From assembly GCF_002220365.1 (NCBI RefSeq), contig NZ_MTHB01000027.1, positions 1 to 64,000 on the forward strand: 64,000 nucleotides of DNA, read 5' to 3'. The stretch's first letter is position 1. Every line of letters begins with the position of its first letter. A program made the translations under genes and the position numbers. Shown piece by piece: positions 8,342 through 18,172 of the stretch. The notes under the pieces are model-generated. The model had not been told where the DNA came from, ran no database searches, and saw only the letters and a program-made list of their open reading frames with translations. The DNA is from Caballeronia sordidicola. GTDB taxonomy: Bacteria > Pseudomonadota > Gammaproteobacteria > Burkholderiales > Burkholderiaceae.

Positions 8342-9736
8342 TCAGATTGCCCATCCGCCGAGATAAAACGCGGCGAGCACTGCGGCAATCACCACCGTGC
8401 CAACGTTCAGCTTCTTGTATTCGCCGGCTATCACGCGCCCGACCACGAGCGTACAGAAGCCGAGCATGATGCCGGTCACAATATTGGCCGACAGCACAAT
8501 GAATACGGCGCAGACAAGACCGGACATGGAGTCGACAAGATCGTCCATGTGAAGCTTGCTCACGCTTGCCAGCATCAGCAATCCGACGTACATCAGTGCC
8601 GGCGCCGTTGCGTACGAGGGCACAAGTCCAGCGAGCGGCGAAAAGAACATCACCAGCAGGAACATCACGCCAACGGTCGCGGCCGCGAGGCCTGACTTCG
8701 CACCGGCCGCTACGCCCACTGTCGATTCAATATAGGCCGCAGCCGGCGCACCGCCGAGACACGCGGCGACGATCGAGCTGACCGAGTCCGCCGTCAACGC
8801 CCGGCCGCCGTTCACAATCCGGCCTTTCTCATCGATCTGACCTGCCTGCCCTGCCACCGCGCGAATCGTGCCGGTGGCATCGAAGACGGCGGTCATCACC
8901 AGTGCAAACACACTCGGCAGCACGGCCAGCGAAAGGGCGCCGCGAATGTCCATCGCGCCGATCAGCGAAGCATGGCCAGGCGCGCTCAGCGAGGGCAGCG
9001 CGAACACGCCGGTGAAACGGACGGCGGGATCGAAGGCCAGTCCCAGCGCCGACAACCCGACCACCACCAGCAAGATCCCGCCCGGCACCCGCCGGCGTTC
9101 CAGCCCGATGATTGCCGCGAGTCCGAAGATCGACATCAGCACCGGAAACGCGGTGATATGGCCGAGCGAAACGGGCAAACCAGCGCCCGGGTTCTTGACG
9201 ATCAGGCCGACATCGTTCGTTGCGATCAGCAATAAAAACAAGCCGATCCCGATCCCCGTGCCATGTGCGACGCCTGCCGGCAGATTGCGCAGGATCCACG
9301 AGCGCACGCCGGTGACGGAGATCGCGGTGAAGGTGACGCCCATCAGGAAGACGGCGCCGAGCGCGACGGCCGGTGAGAGCCCTTTGCCCAACACCAGCCC
9401 GAAAGCGGTGAATGCGGTGAGCGAGATGGCGCAGCCGATCGCGATCGGCAAGCGAGCCCAGATGCCCATCAAGAGCGAACCGAACGCAGTCGTCAGGCAC
9501 ACCGCCACGAAGACGGCGCGTGTGTCGAATCCGGCCTTGCCGAGCATCTCCGGGACGACGAACACGGAATAAACCATCGCCAGGAAGGTAGTGATCCCGG
9601 CGATTACTTCGCGCCGTTGCGTACTGCCGCGCGCACTGATTTGAAAGTATCGGTCGATCAATCCGCCTGATTGGGACGCGGGTGCGTCATCCTGGATGTC
9701 GATGCCGCCAAGTGGCTGGATGTGGGGTTCCATCAT
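8342..9736 (-). CDS. NCS2-family purine permease (guanine/hypoxanthine/adenine type)
   Basis: A 464-aa inner-membrane transporter of the AzgA-type NCS2 group, probably a nucleobase:proton symporter. Many hydrophobic segments cover most of the length. The motif [19 protein letters not shown] matches the family signature around the substrate-binding Glu (ESxxGxxxGxxTG type). The start is set by AGGAG eight bases before an ATG-ATG pair on the minus strand; a longer frame upstream lacks such a site. Which purine is carried cannot be read from sequence alone. It stands alone, with hairpins on both sides. Confidence 0.88.
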   Translation of the reverse strand: MMEPHIQPLGGIDIQDDAPASQSGGLIDRYFQISARGSTQRREVIAGITTFLAMVYSVFVVPEMLGKAGFDTRAVFVAVCLTTAFGSLLMGIWARLPIAIGCAISLTAFTAFGLVLGKGLSPAVALGAVFLMGVTFTAISVTGVRSWILRNLPAGVAHGTGIGIGLFLLLIATNDVGLIVKNPGAGLPVSLGHITAFPVLMSIFGLAAIIGLERRRVPGGILLVVVGLSALGLAFDPAVRFTGVFALPSLSAPGHASLIGAMDIRGALSLAVLPSVFALVMTAVFDATGTIRAVAGQAGQIDEKGRIVNGGRALTADSVSSIVAACLGGAPAAAYIESTVGVAAGAKSGLAAATVGVMFLLVMFFSPLAGLVPSYATAPALMYVGLLMLASVSKLHMDDLVDSMSGLVCAVFIVLSANIVTGIMLGFCTLVVGRVIAGEYKKLNVGTVVIAAVLAAFYLGGWAI

Positions 9737-10065
9737 GAGCTGTTCTCCTTTATCAGCAGGCTGAAACAAGTGGGCTGGGCGGTCAACAGCCGTCCGGGCA
9801 CGCTGTCTTCAGGGTCGTCTCGATAGGTTTATTTATAGTGTTGGCGGGAGCCAACGCATTGGACTGGGGCCAGCACAGAGACTAGGGCAACATTAAGCCG
9901 CCTCCAATCTCAAAAACGGGATTCCAGTCATGCCGCGATCCTTATAAGGTCCGTTCCAATACGGCTTTGAGGGAATTCGCGCACGGTATAAAAGCAAAAG
10001 GGCCCGGTCTTGAGTGACCTGGCCCTTTTGTCTGTCTAAAACCGACCTGGAGCTAACGCGCCCGC
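9737..10065. other. Intergenic region upstream of the purine permease and downstream of ggt
   Basis: About 330 bases without a gene. It holds the ggt terminator (9995-10030), a short hairpin GTTGGC-GGGA-GCCAAC (9842-9857), a CCTTATAAGG palindrome (9949-9958) and the leader and ribosome-binding site of the purine permease. I looked for a purine riboswitch in the leader (minus strand) and did not see the conserved core. Confidence 0.5.
9995..10030 (-). terminator. Rho-independent terminator of ggt
   Basis: CAAAAGGGCC (9995-10004) and GGCCCTTTTG (10021-10030) form a perfect 10-bp stem, with an inner GGTC/GACC extension. Read on the minus strand it is followed by a T-rich GCTTTTATAC stretch. It lies 35 bases after the ggt stop codon. 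Confidence 0.85.
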
Positions 10066-11811
10066 TTACTGGATCACGCGCGTCACGCCCCGGCCGCGCG
10101 GATCGGCAGCAGGTTCCGGCGTTTTGTCATCGATCTTGATGACCTGGATATCGCCGTTGAACCCCTGCTTTGTCAGGGTATATCCCTTCGCCTCCAGTTG
10201 CTTCGCCAGATCGCCTTCAATGGGCTTGTACGGCTCCCAAAAAATCGTGTTCGGCGGCAGCAACTGATGATGAAAACGCATTGCCGCGACTGCTTCAGGC
10301 AAAGGCATCGAGAAGTCATAGACGTTGCTGATCACCTGAAAGATCGATGTGAAGATTCGCGAGCCACCCGGCGTCCCGATCACCATGGCGACTTGATCGT
10401 CCTTCGTGAGGATGGTCGGTGTCATCGACGAAAGCGGACGCTTGCGCGGTTCAATGGCGTTCGCGTCGCTGCCCACTACGCCGAACATGTTCGCGACTCC
10501 CGGCTTCGAGGAGAAGTCGTCCATCTCGTCGTTCAGCACGACACCCGCGCCGTCCACCACCACACCAGAGCCGAAATAGCCGTTGATGGTGTACGTATTC
10601 GATACCGCATTGCCCCACTTGTCGACCACCGAGAAGTGCGTGGTTTCAGCCTTTTCCGGCATCGTGGTGCCCAGGCCCGGAACGACGCTCTTGGTATCCG
10701 ACGGCGCGTCGGGATTGACCTCGGATGCACGCTTCAAGATGTAGTCGTCGTCGATGAGTTGCGCGATCGGCACCTTGTAGAAATCGGGGTCCCCAAGATA
10801 CTGGGCGCGATCCGCGAACACGCGTTTTTCAATTTCAGCCGTCAGGTGAATGTATTGCGCGGAATTGAGCGGGACGTTGGCATACTTGTCCTTGAGATCG
10901 GCCTTCATCTTCAGCAACTGGACCAGACCGATACCGCCGGAACTCGGCGGCGGCGCCGTGATGATGCGATAGCCGTTCCAGCTTGCGAGCACCGGCTGCC
11001 GCCAGACCGCCTTGTATTCCTTCAAGTCCTGCGATGTGATCAGGCCATGGCCGGCCATGGCCGTGGAAATCAGGTCCGCCGTCTGGCCTTCATAGAAACC
11101 CTTCGCACCCTTGTCCGAGATGCGTTGAAGCGTGGCAGCCAGTTCCGGCTGCTTGAAGTTCACGCCTTTATTCAGGCCTCCGAAGTAACTGTCGAAATTG
11201 GTCTTGCCTGCGAAGTCCTTCGATGCGGCGTCCTTGCGTTCCTGAAGTTGGTCGCTGACTTCAAAGCCGTCCTGCGCATACTTGATCGCGGGTGCGACGA
11301 CCTGTTTCCATTTCAGCTTGCCGAAGCGCTTCTGCGCTTCCCACATGCCCGACACCGTGCCCGGCACGCCGACCGCGCGATACCCGTACAGGCTCATGCC
11401 CTTGATGACTTCGCCCTTGTCATCGAGATACATGTTCTTCGTGGCTGCAATGGGGGCGCGCTCACGGTAGTCGAGGAAGTAGGGGCGATGATCCACGTAG
11501 AGCGTCATGAAACCGCCGCCACCCAGGTTGCCGGCTTCCGGATACGTCACCGCCAACGTGAAAGCGATCGCGACCGCCGCATCAACGGCATTGCCGCCTT
11601 CCTTGAGGACCTGCTCTGCGGCATCGGCTGCGAACTTGTCAGCCACTGCCACTGCGGATGCCGTCAGGACAGCGGGTTGCGGCGCGACTTTCGCGTAAGC
11701 GGGTGTGCTTTCGACAAACCCGAACGAGAGCGAAAACGCCGCAGCAGCGAGCGTTCCAAGCGCGAACGGACGTGCGCGATGCAGCGAACTCATGGACTTC
11801 TTCATGGACAT
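10066..11811 (-). CDS. ggt: Gamma-glutamyltransferase, periplasmic
   Basis: A 581-aa precursor, the same size as well-known bacterial GGTs. The enzyme removes the gamma-glutamyl group from glutathione and related peptides in the periplasm. An N-terminal signal peptide ends near AYA. The catalytic nucleophile of the small subunit is the Thr at residue 391 in ETTHFSVVD, where the proenzyme cleaves itself. Further family motifs are NAVDAAVAIAFTLAV, GNLGGGGFM, LDYRERAP and PLSSMTPTI. The start at 11811 is chosen for the AGGAGGAG seven bases before it and for the signal peptide; the frame stays open for 235 more codons upstream with no family-like sequence. A LysR gene lies upstream on the same strand and an oligopeptide importer beyond that. 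Confidence 0.95.
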   Translation of the reverse strand: MSMKKSMSSLHRARPFALGTLAAAAFSLSFGFVESTPAYAKVAPQPAVLTASAVAVADKFAADAAEQVLKEGGNAVDAAVAIAFTLAVTYPEAGNLGGGGFMTLYVDHRPYFLDYRERAPIAATKNMYLDDKGEVIKGMSLYGYRAVGVPGTVSGMWEAQKRFGKLKWKQVVAPAIKYAQDGFEVSDQLQERKDAASKDFAGKTNFDSYFGGLNKGVNFKQPELAATLQRISDKGAKGFYEGQTADLISTAMAGHGLITSQDLKEYKAVWRQPVLASWNGYRIITAPPPSSGGIGLVQLLKMKADLKDKYANVPLNSAQYIHLTAEIEKRVFADRAQYLGDPDFYKVPIAQLIDDDYILKRASEVNPDAPSDTKSVVPGLGTTMPEKAETTHFSVVDKWGNAVSNTYTINGYFGSGVVVDGAGVVLNDEMDDFSSKPGVANMFGVVGSDANAIEPRKRPLSSMTPTILTKDDQVAMVIGTPGGSRIFTSIFQVISNVYDFSMPLPEAVAAMRFHHQLLPPNTIFWEPYKPIEGDLAKQLEAKGYTLTKQGFNGDIQVIKIDDKTPEPAADPRGRGVTRVIQ

Positions 11812-12086
11812 CTTGCTCCTCCTGAAAATGGGCATCCGCCTGGGGTAATGGTCTGTTCCCGTCGCTTTTCCGGCGAAGCGCTCAGGCGGAGACGCTCCGG
11901 GGCTTATACCACGGGCGTAATTGATTACGAAAGGGTGGGAAGCCCCGTGCATGACCTCGAGCAGGGGCGTGATGGTCCGGCGTGGGGGATCACAAGTTAC
12001 GCGAACCATCCGGCCAGGGGGGCCATCACGACCTGTGTTGACGGCGTCCCGCCGCTGCGGTGAAAGCGCGGAGCGGGGCGCGAGCG

Positions 12087-13016
12087 TCAGGCCTCGGCGC
12101 TTGCGGATGCCGGTGCTTCGTCGAGGGAGTACGTTGCCACGACACGCAGCACGGACTCGCGAAACGAAGCGACCAGATCCGAGCGTATGCCGCTGCTCGG
12201 ATACGACAGCACGTATTCGTATTCGATTGCGGCATCGAACGGCCGCACGACCACGCCGTGCGCGCGCCACACCTTGGCTGCAAACGGTTCGACGATCGAT
12301 ACACCCAGGCCGCCCGCGACCATCGCATAGCGCGTGTGCGCGGTATCGGTCAGCACTGTATAGTTCGCCCGGTCTTCGCCGGCCGAGAACACCGATTGTT
12401 CGGCCGCATAGGGTTGCCTTGAGTTCGGCACCCAGCCGATGATGCGTTCGCCGCGCAGGTCTTGCGCCCGCACGGTTTTTTTCTTCGCCAACCGATGCGA
12501 CGCCGGCATCGCGCACTGCGCCCGCGCGTGCAGCAGTTTCTCCACCTCGATTCCCGCAACTGCCGCAAACGCCTGGCTGATGGCGACGTCCGCCTTATGG
12601 TTTTGCAGGATCGTAAGCACCTCGGGGACCTTTACCGAGTCGACACGAATGGGCACGCCCGGATGACGCTCGACGAAGTCGGCCAGGATGGGCGGCAGCA
12701 GGGTGCTCGCGATCACCGGCATGCACGCGACGGTCAGCCCTTCGGACGCTTCGTCGCGAATAATCTCGGCGACCTGTTTCAGGCGCTCCAGCCCCAGGAA
12801 GTTCTCTTCGACCGACTTATAAAAGCGCAAGCCGGCGTTAGTCGGATTCAAACGACCGCCCACGCGGCTGAACAGGCTGAAACCGAGGTCAGCCTCTAAA
12901 TCCGCGATCAGGCGGCTGATGGCGGGCTGAGTGACGTGCAGCGCGCGCGCGGCGCCGACGCTAGTACCCATCATGATCAACGAGCGGAAAGCTTCTATCT
13001 GTCGAAAACGGATCAT
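12087..13016 (-). CDS. LysR-family transcriptional regulator
   Basis: A 309-aa regulator with an N-terminal winged helix-turn-helix (RQIEAFRSLIMMGTSVGAAR, then HVTQPAISRLIADLEADLG) and a C-terminal periplasmic-binding-like effector domain from about residue 90. It lies between ggt (same strand, 275 bases downstream) and the divergent oligopeptide importer operon (495 bases away). The usual LysR logic suggests it controls the divergent operon and possibly ggt. The inducer is unknown; a gamma-glutamyl peptide or its breakdown product would fit the neighbours. Confidence 0.9.
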   Translation of the reverse strand: MIRFRQIEAFRSLIMMGTSVGAARALHVTQPAISRLIADLEADLGFSLFSRVGGRLNPTNAGLRFYKSVEENFLGLERLKQVAEIIRDEASEGLTVACMPVIASTLLPPILADFVERHPGVPIRVDSVKVPEVLTILQNHKADVAISQAFAAVAGIEVEKLLHARAQCAMPASHRLAKKKTVRAQDLRGERIIGWVPNSRQPYAAEQSVFSAGEDRANYTVLTDTAHTRYAMVAGGLGVSIVEPFAAKVWRAHGVVVRPFDAAIEYEYVLSYPSSGIRSDLVASFRESVLRVVATYSLDEAPASASAEA

Positions 13017-13511
13017 TGTCTCGAATCACCTTCTACGAATCCCAAGGACGCCGATGGTAGCGCGAACCACGCGTGCCTGCTGACTTACGGCCGCGCGCGC
13101 GTATATGAAGCGCAAGTGAAACCCTACACCGCTTGCCTATACCCAAAACACATGGCCTATAAGCACATGTGAGTGGATTCCACTTTATTGCTCTGAAATA
13201 CTCCCCGCGAACTCGCCTATGTCGCCGGTTCGTAGGACATGTGTAAAGATTTTTGAAGGTATTTGTTGGAGAAGGAGACGAATACGCGACAAGGGCAGGT
13301 ACACAATGCCAACCTTGATCGGTAAATTCGAAAGCGAAATGTTAGGTGGGCTAAGATGCTGGCCGCTGTGCGTCTGCTTCGGCACGCGAACGGCGGTACA
13401 TAGCAACAGATAGCCACACATAACGGCATGCATCGCCGCGTTGCACAGGGTCAAAAGCCCTTATGCTCCGCCGATCAGTGCTTGATGAACGCATAAAAAA
13501 TAAGGATCCCC
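13017..13511. promoter_or_regulatory. Divergent intergenic region between the LysR gene and oppA
   Basis: This 495-base region is AT-richer than its flanks and holds the promoters of the LysR gene and the opp operon. A 13-base palindrome AGGTGGATTCCACT-like core, precisely AGTGGATTCCACT at 13172-13184, is a candidate operator. I found no convincing gene: short frames in it lack ribosome-binding sites and family resemblance. Confidence 0.45.
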
Positions 13512-15212
13512 ATGACGTTGTTTGCAGCTCTCGTAGCCCGTAGCACCCGCGTTGACGCGTTTTTTCGTCCGGGCGATGCTGTTCATCGCCGCGTTTCAAA
13601 CAAGTGGCTTCCCGCCCTTGCAGCGAGTGTTTGCGTTGCAGCCGCAAGCAATGTTCATCTGGCTCATGCGGCTATCGTGCCGCCCGGCGTGCAGCTTGCG
13701 GCCAAGCAGGAACTGGTGCGCAACAACGCGTCCGAGGTCGAGACGCTCGATCCGAACCTGGCTGAGACCGTGCCGGCCAACAACGTCACGCGCGATCTGT
13801 TCGAAGGGCTGACCGCAACCGATGCCGACGGGACCGTTGTGCCGGGCGTGGCGGAAAAATGGGAGCAGAAGGATGCAACCACGTGGATCTTCCATCTGCG
13901 AAAGAATGCCAAATGGTCCAACGGCGAGCCGGTTGTCGCGAACGATTTCGTGTACGGCTGCCAGCGCCTGGTCGACCCGAAGATTGCTTCGCCGTATGCC
14001 AGTACGTTTGGCATCTTCTTGCTGAACGGCGCTGAAATCGTGGCGGGCAAGAAGTCACCGGACACGTTGGGCGTGCGCGCAATCGACCCGTACACAGTCG
14101 AGATCAAGACGCCGTATCCGGTGTCGTTCATCCCGGAACTGATGTCGAATACGAATCTGGGTCCGGTCAACAAGGCCGCCGTCGATAAGTACGGCCGCGA
14201 CTGGACCAAACCCGGCAAGCTGGTGAGCAATGGCGCGTTCATGCTCAAGGACTGGCAGGTGAACAACAAGCTCGTGCTGGCACGCAATCCGCAATACTGG
14301 GATGCGGCCCACGTGCAGTTGTCGCAGGTGACATATCTGCCTGTCGAGAGCGAGACCTCGGACATCAAGCTGTTCCAGTCGGGCGACAACGACTGGGTGT
14401 ATCAGTTGCCGTCCGGCATGTACCCGAAATACAAGCAGGAGTTCGCCGCCGACATGAAGATCGCGCCGATGCTGGGGCTGCGCTACTACTCGTTCAACAA
14501 CAAGGATCCCCTGCTCAAGGACGTGCGCGTGCGCCAGGCGCTCTCCATGGTGATCGATCGCGACATCCTTGCGCAGCGGGTCACCGCGGACGGCCAGATC
14601 CCCGCGTACGGTGTCATTGTGAAGGGTGTGAAGGGCGCGGACGTGACGGCTTACGACTGGTCGACGTGGCCGATGGCCAAGCGCGTGGAAGAAGCGAAAA
14701 AGCTGCTCGCGCAAGCCGGCGTGAAGCCGGGCACGACGCTGCACTTCGCGACGAATACGAGCGACTATCACAAAAAAATGGCTATTTTTGCGGCCTCCGA
14801 ATGGAAAACGAAGCTCGGTCTGGACACGCAGATCGACGCGATGGAGTTCAAGGTCCTGCTGAAGAAGCGTCATGCCGGCGACTACCAGATTGCACGCAAT
14901 GGCTGGGTCGCAGACTATAACGACGCGACCACCTTCCTGCAGCTTGTGCAATGCGGTTCGGACCAGAACGACAGCGGCAATTGCAATCCCAAGGCCGACG
15001 CGCTTATCAAAGAAGCGAACGACAGCACGGACCAGGTTAAACGCACGCAGTTGCAAACCCAGGCCGCGAAGCTCGTGATGGACGACTATCCGATCCTGCC
15101 GCTGCTGCAATACACCACGGTCCGGCTGGTGAAAAGCTATGTGGGCGGGTATTCGCTGAAGAACCCGATGGACCGTTACCGCAGCAAGGACATGTATATC
15201 GTGGCGCACTGA
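13512..15212 (+). CDS. oppA: Oligopeptide ABC transporter, periplasmic substrate-binding protein
   Basis: A 566-aa extracellular solute-binding protein of the OppA/MppA type. The mature region begins near AIVPPGVQLAAKQELV after a long signal peptide whose hydrophobic core is WLPALAASVCVAAASNVHLAHA. The family motif VETLDPNLAETVPANNVTRDLFEGL and the RNPQYWD and YDWSTWPMAKR regions are clear. The ATG has AAGGA five bases upstream. It heads an operon with two permeases and two ATPases. Binding range could include di- to oligopeptides; the nearby ggt gene hints at gamma-glutamyl peptides. Confidence 0.92.
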   Translation: MTLFAALVARSTRVDAFFRPGDAVHRRVSNKWLPALAASVCVAAASNVHLAHAAIVPPGVQLAAKQELVRNNASEVETLDPNLAETVPANNVTRDLFEGLTATDADGTVVPGVAEKWEQKDATTWIFHLRKNAKWSNGEPVVANDFVYGCQRLVDPKIASPYASTFGIFLLNGAEIVAGKKSPDTLGVRAIDPYTVEIKTPYPVSFIPELMSNTNLGPVNKAAVDKYGRDWTKPGKLVSNGAFMLKDWQVNNKLVLARNPQYWDAAHVQLSQVTYLPVESETSDIKLFQSGDNDWVYQLPSGMYPKYKQEFAADMKIAPMLGLRYYSFNNKDPLLKDVRVRQALSMVIDRDILAQRVTADGQIPAYGVIVKGVKGADVTAYDWSTWPMAKRVEEAKKLLAQAGVKPGTTLHFATNTSDYHKKMAIFAASEWKTKLGLDTQIDAMEFKVLLKKRHAGDYQIARNGWVADYNDATTFLQLVQCGSDQNDSGNCNPKADALIKEANDSTDQVKRTQLQTQAAKLVMDDYPILPLLQYTTVRLVKSYVGGYSLKNPMDRYRSKDMYIVAH

Positions 15213-15220
15213 GCGCGACG

Positions 15221-15242
15221 CAATAACCCGCAATAACCCGCA
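15221..15242 (+). repeat. 10-base tandem repeat after oppA
   Basis: CAATAACCCG occurs twice back to back (15221-15240) followed by CA, starting 8 bases after the oppA stop codon. Confidence 0.8.
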
Positions 15243-15315
15243 CTATCATCCAGCAAACAGCAAGAGGCGGTTGCCGTGACGCGCTTTGTCGCGACGCCGC
15301 CAGGAGAGATGTCCC

Positions 15316-16236
15316 ATGTGGTCTTATACGTTGAGGCGCGTGCTGTTGACGGTGCCTACGCTGCTGATTGTCATTACAGTATGCTATCTGCTGCTGCACG
15401 CTACCCCGGGCGGTCCGTTCGACGGTGAGCGCAAGGTGTCCGCCGAAGTGCTCGCCAATTTGCAGGCGAAATACCATCTCGGCGAGCCGCTGTGGAAGCA
15501 GTATCTGCTGTATCTCAACAGTCTCCTGCACGGCGACCTGGGCGCGTCGTTCCGATACGCCGACTGGAGCGTCAACGACCTCGTGCTGCGTGCGCTGCCG
15601 GTGTCCCTGACTATCGGCGGTGTATCCATGGTGCTCGCCATTGTGCTCGGCGTTGCGCTCGGTATCGTCGCGGCGCTGTATCGCAACAGCCCGGCGGATT
15701 ATCTGCTGATGATCATCAGCAACGCGGGTAGCGCGTTTCCCTCGTTCGTGATCGGACCGGTTCTCATACTGGTGTTCGCAATCCTGCTGAAGTGGCTCCC
15801 GGCCGGCGGCTGGAACGGCTTTCATGTGCGATACATGGTGCTGCCCGTCGCGCTGCTGACCATCATCAACGTGTCGACCGTGGGACGCGTGACACGTGGC
15901 AGCCTGATCGAGGTGATGAACACCAACTACATCAGGACGGCCTACGCCAAGGGCTTGTCGCGCTGGACGGTCGTGATGCGCCATGCGCTGCGGCCGACCA
16001 TGATTCCCGTGGTCTCGGTGATCGGTCCGCTCGCGATCGGCTCGATCACGGCAGCGGTCGTCACCGAATCCGTATTCTCGTTGCCGGGAGTCGGCAAGCT
16101 GATCGTGAACGGCGCGGCTAACCGCGACTACACGCTCGTGCTGGGACTGGTCGTGCTGGTGACGGTGGTCGCGGTACTGCTCAATCTGCTGGTCGACCTC
16201 GCGTATGCGTGGCTCGATCCGAAAATCCGCTACTGA
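15316..16236 (+). CDS. oppB: Oligopeptide ABC transporter permease, OppB type
   Basis: A 306-aa inner-membrane permease. The N-terminal segment MWSYTLRRVLLTVPTLL and the binding-protein-dependent transport signature (TRGSLIEVMNTNYIRTAYAKG, the EAA loop that docks the ATPase) identify it. The start is chosen by AGGAGA eight bases upstream; an extension of ten codons upstream lacks family features. It follows oppA after 103 bases that contain a 10-base tandem repeat. Confidence 0.93.
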   Translation: MWSYTLRRVLLTVPTLLIVITVCYLLLHATPGGPFDGERKVSAEVLANLQAKYHLGEPLWKQYLLYLNSLLHGDLGASFRYADWSVNDLVLRALPVSLTIGGVSMVLAIVLGVALGIVAALYRNSPADYLLMIISNAGSAFPSFVIGPVLILVFAILLKWLPAGGWNGFHVRYMVLPVALLTIINVSTVGRVTRGSLIEVMNTNYIRTAYAKGLSRWTVVMRHALRPTMIPVVSVIGPLAIGSITAAVVTESVFSLPGVGKLIVNGAANRDYTLVLGLVVLVTVVAVLLNLLVDLAYAWLDPKIRY

Positions 16237-16265
16237 AAAATGAGTCAACCAGCATGAGGTCCGCA

Positions 16266-17168
16266 ATGAAACAAGGAACGCTCGTCCCCGCGCTCGAGAG
16301 CGTGCTGGCCATGCCGGTGGAAGGCCGCAGCCCCTGGCAGGACGCCCGCATGCGCTTTGCGCGCAACAAGGCCGCCGTGGCAAGTCTCGTGATCCTGCTG
16401 TTGATCACGCTGGCCTGCGCGATTGGCCCCATGCTGCTGCCGAACGCGTTCGATTCCACCGACTGGAACATGATGAGTTCCACGCCAACGTTTGCAAACT
16501 GGCATCTGTTCGGCACGGACGACACCGGCCGCGACCTGCTCGTGCGCTGCCTGGTGGGCGGCCGTGTCTCGCTGATGATCGGTGGGCTCGCCACGCTGAC
16601 GTCGGTCACGCTCGGTATTGTGTGGGGTGCTATCGCGGGTTTCGTAGGCGGGCGCGTGGACAACGCGATGATGCGTATTGTCGACATGATGTATGCGATC
16701 CCGTACCTGTTGATCGCCATCCTGATGGTCACGCTGCTTGGCCGCGAGTTCTACCTCGTGGTGCTCACCATTACCGTGTTCTCCTGGATGGACATGGCGC
16801 GCGTCGTACGCGGCCAGACGCTTGCCATCCGGTCGAAGGAATACATTGAAGCAGCGCGCGCTATCGGCGTTTCTACCAGCGGCATCATCCTGCGCCACAT
16901 TGTTCCGAACCTGCTCGGCATCGTGGCTATTTACACAACGGTTACGGTTCCTGGCGTTATTCTTACGGAGTCCGTTCTATCGTTTCTTGGACTCGGCGTT
17001 CAAGAGCCGATGACCAGTTGGGGCGTGCTGATTCAGGATGGCGTGGGTGTGATGGAAACGGCCCCCTGGATTCTCTTGTTCCCGGCGGCGTTGTTGTCGG
17101 TGACGCTGTATTGCATCAACTTTGTTGGCGACGGTCTGCGCGACGCGCTCGACCCGAAGGATCGGTAA
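16266..17168 (+). CDS. oppC: Oligopeptide ABC transporter permease, OppC type
   Basis: A 300-aa inner-membrane permease with the OppC N-terminal extension (WQDARMRFARNKAAVASLVILL), the TDDTGRDLLVRCLVGGRVSL motif and the EAA loop (SKEYIEAARAIGVSTSGIILRHIVPN). The ATG at 16266 has GAGG six bases upstream; an in-frame ATG at 16254 is a possible alternative adding four residues. It pairs with OppB to form the membrane channel. Confidence 0.93.
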   Translation: MKQGTLVPALESVLAMPVEGRSPWQDARMRFARNKAAVASLVILLLITLACAIGPMLLPNAFDSTDWNMMSSTPTFANWHLFGTDDTGRDLLVRCLVGGRVSLMIGGLATLTSVTLGIVWGAIAGFVGGRVDNAMMRIVDMMYAIPYLLIAILMVTLLGREFYLVVLTITVFSWMDMARVVRGQTLAIRSKEYIEAARAIGVSTSGIILRHIVPNLLGIVAIYTTVTVPGVILTESVLSFLGLGVQEPMTSWGVLIQDGVGVMETAPWILLFPAALLSVTLYCINFVGDGLRDALDPKDR

Positions 17169-17173
17169 GCACC

Positions 17174-18172
17174 ATGTCACTGCTCAAGGTAAGTAATCTG
17201 GAAGTGGCCTTCGACTCGCCCGACGCCGTGGTCCGCGCAGTCAACGGCGTGAGTTTCGACCTGGAAGAAGGCAGCACGCTCGGCATCGTCGGCGAATCGG
17301 GATCGGGCAAGAGCCAGAGCGTGCTCGCCATGCTCGGGCTGCTCGCAACCAATGGCCGTGCAAAGGGCAGCGCGATCTATCAGGGCGAGAACCTGCTGAG
17401 CATGCCGGCGAAGAAGCTGAACCGCATTCGCGGCAATCGGCTTTCCATGATCTTCCAGGATCCCATGACGTCGCTGAATCCGTATCTGACAATTGAACGC
17501 CAGATGACGGAAGTGCTTGAACTGCACAAGAACATGACGAGGCGCGCTGCGAAGAAACGCTCGATCGAAATGCTGGAAGCGGTGCGCATTCCCGAAGCCG
17601 CACATCGTATCGATCAATACCCGCACGAACTGTCCGGTGGCATGCGCCAGCGCGTGATGATCGCAATGGCGCTGCTGTGCGAACCGCAAGTGCTGTTTGC
17701 CGACGAGCCAACCACCGCGCTCGACGTCACGGTCCAGGCGCAGATTCTTCAACTCCTGCGCAACCTGCAACACGACTTCGGCACGGCGATCGTGCTGATC
17801 ACGCACGACCTCGGCGTGGTCGCCGGTCTATGCGAGCAAGTGATGGTCATGTACGGCGGCCGCGTGATGGAACAGTGCAACGCGGACAACCTGTTCGCCC
17901 GTCCTTCGCATCCCTATACCATCGGTTTGCTGCGCGCACTGCCGCGGCTCGATCAGAGCGACGCGCCGCTCGTCGGCATTCCCGGTAATCCGCCGAACAT
18001 GGCGCATCCGCCGTCTGGTTGTCCGTTCCAGGAGCGCTGCATAGATGCAAGCCAGCGTTGCGCCGAGTCAGTGCCGCCGCTCGAATCGTTTGGCGGCGAC
18101 ACTACTTGGCTACGAGCCTGCAATCGCCCGGTCGAGCAGATGAAGTCGTTGCATGAGGTGGCCCATGTCTGA
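17174..18172 (+). CDS. oppD: Oligopeptide ABC transporter ATP-binding protein, OppD type
   Basis: A 332-aa ATPase with Walker A GESGSGKS (residues 40-47), signature LSGGMRQR, Walker B VLFADEP and the H-loop ITHD. The C-terminal extension has four Cys residues (GCPFQERC, then QRC and RAC), the pattern that in peptide-type ATPases holds an iron-sulfur cluster. It starts five bases after oppC and overlaps oppF by 8 bases. Confidence 0.93.
   Translation: MSLLKVSNLEVAFDSPDAVVRAVNGVSFDLEEGSTLGIVGESGSGKSQSVLAMLGLLATNGRAKGSAIYQGENLLSMPAKKLNRIRGNRLSMIFQDPMTSLNPYLTIERQMTEVLELHKNMTRRAAKKRSIEMLEAVRIPEAAHRIDQYPHELSGGMRQRVMIAMALLCEPQVLFADEPTTALDVTVQAQILQLLRNLQHDFGTAIVLITHDLGVVAGLCEQVMVMYGGRVMEQCNADNLFARPSHPYTIGLLRALPRLDQSDAPLVGIPGNPPNMAHPPSGCPFQERCIDASQRCAESVPPLESFGGDTTWLRACNRPVEQMKSLHEVAHV

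Noticed and set aside
9737..9990. Purine riboswitch upstream of the purine permease
   Set aside because: The leader lacks the conserved purine-aptamer core and three-way junction pattern.
10198..12063. Open frame of 621 codons on the plus strand
   Set aside because: It is antisense to ggt, rich in Arg and His as expected for a shadow frame in GC-rich DNA, and has no domain.
11812..12516. Long N-terminal extension of the ggt frame (up to 816 codons)
   Set aside because: It has no family similarity, overlaps the LysR gene, and a signal peptide with a strong ribosome-binding site starts at 11811.
13185..13454. Small genes in the LysR-oppA intergenic region
   Set aside because: Frames on both strands overlap each other and none has a start signal or family features.
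14055..16383. Long minus-strand frames opposite oppA and oppB
   Set aside because: Shadows of the opp genes; no ribosome-binding sites or domains.
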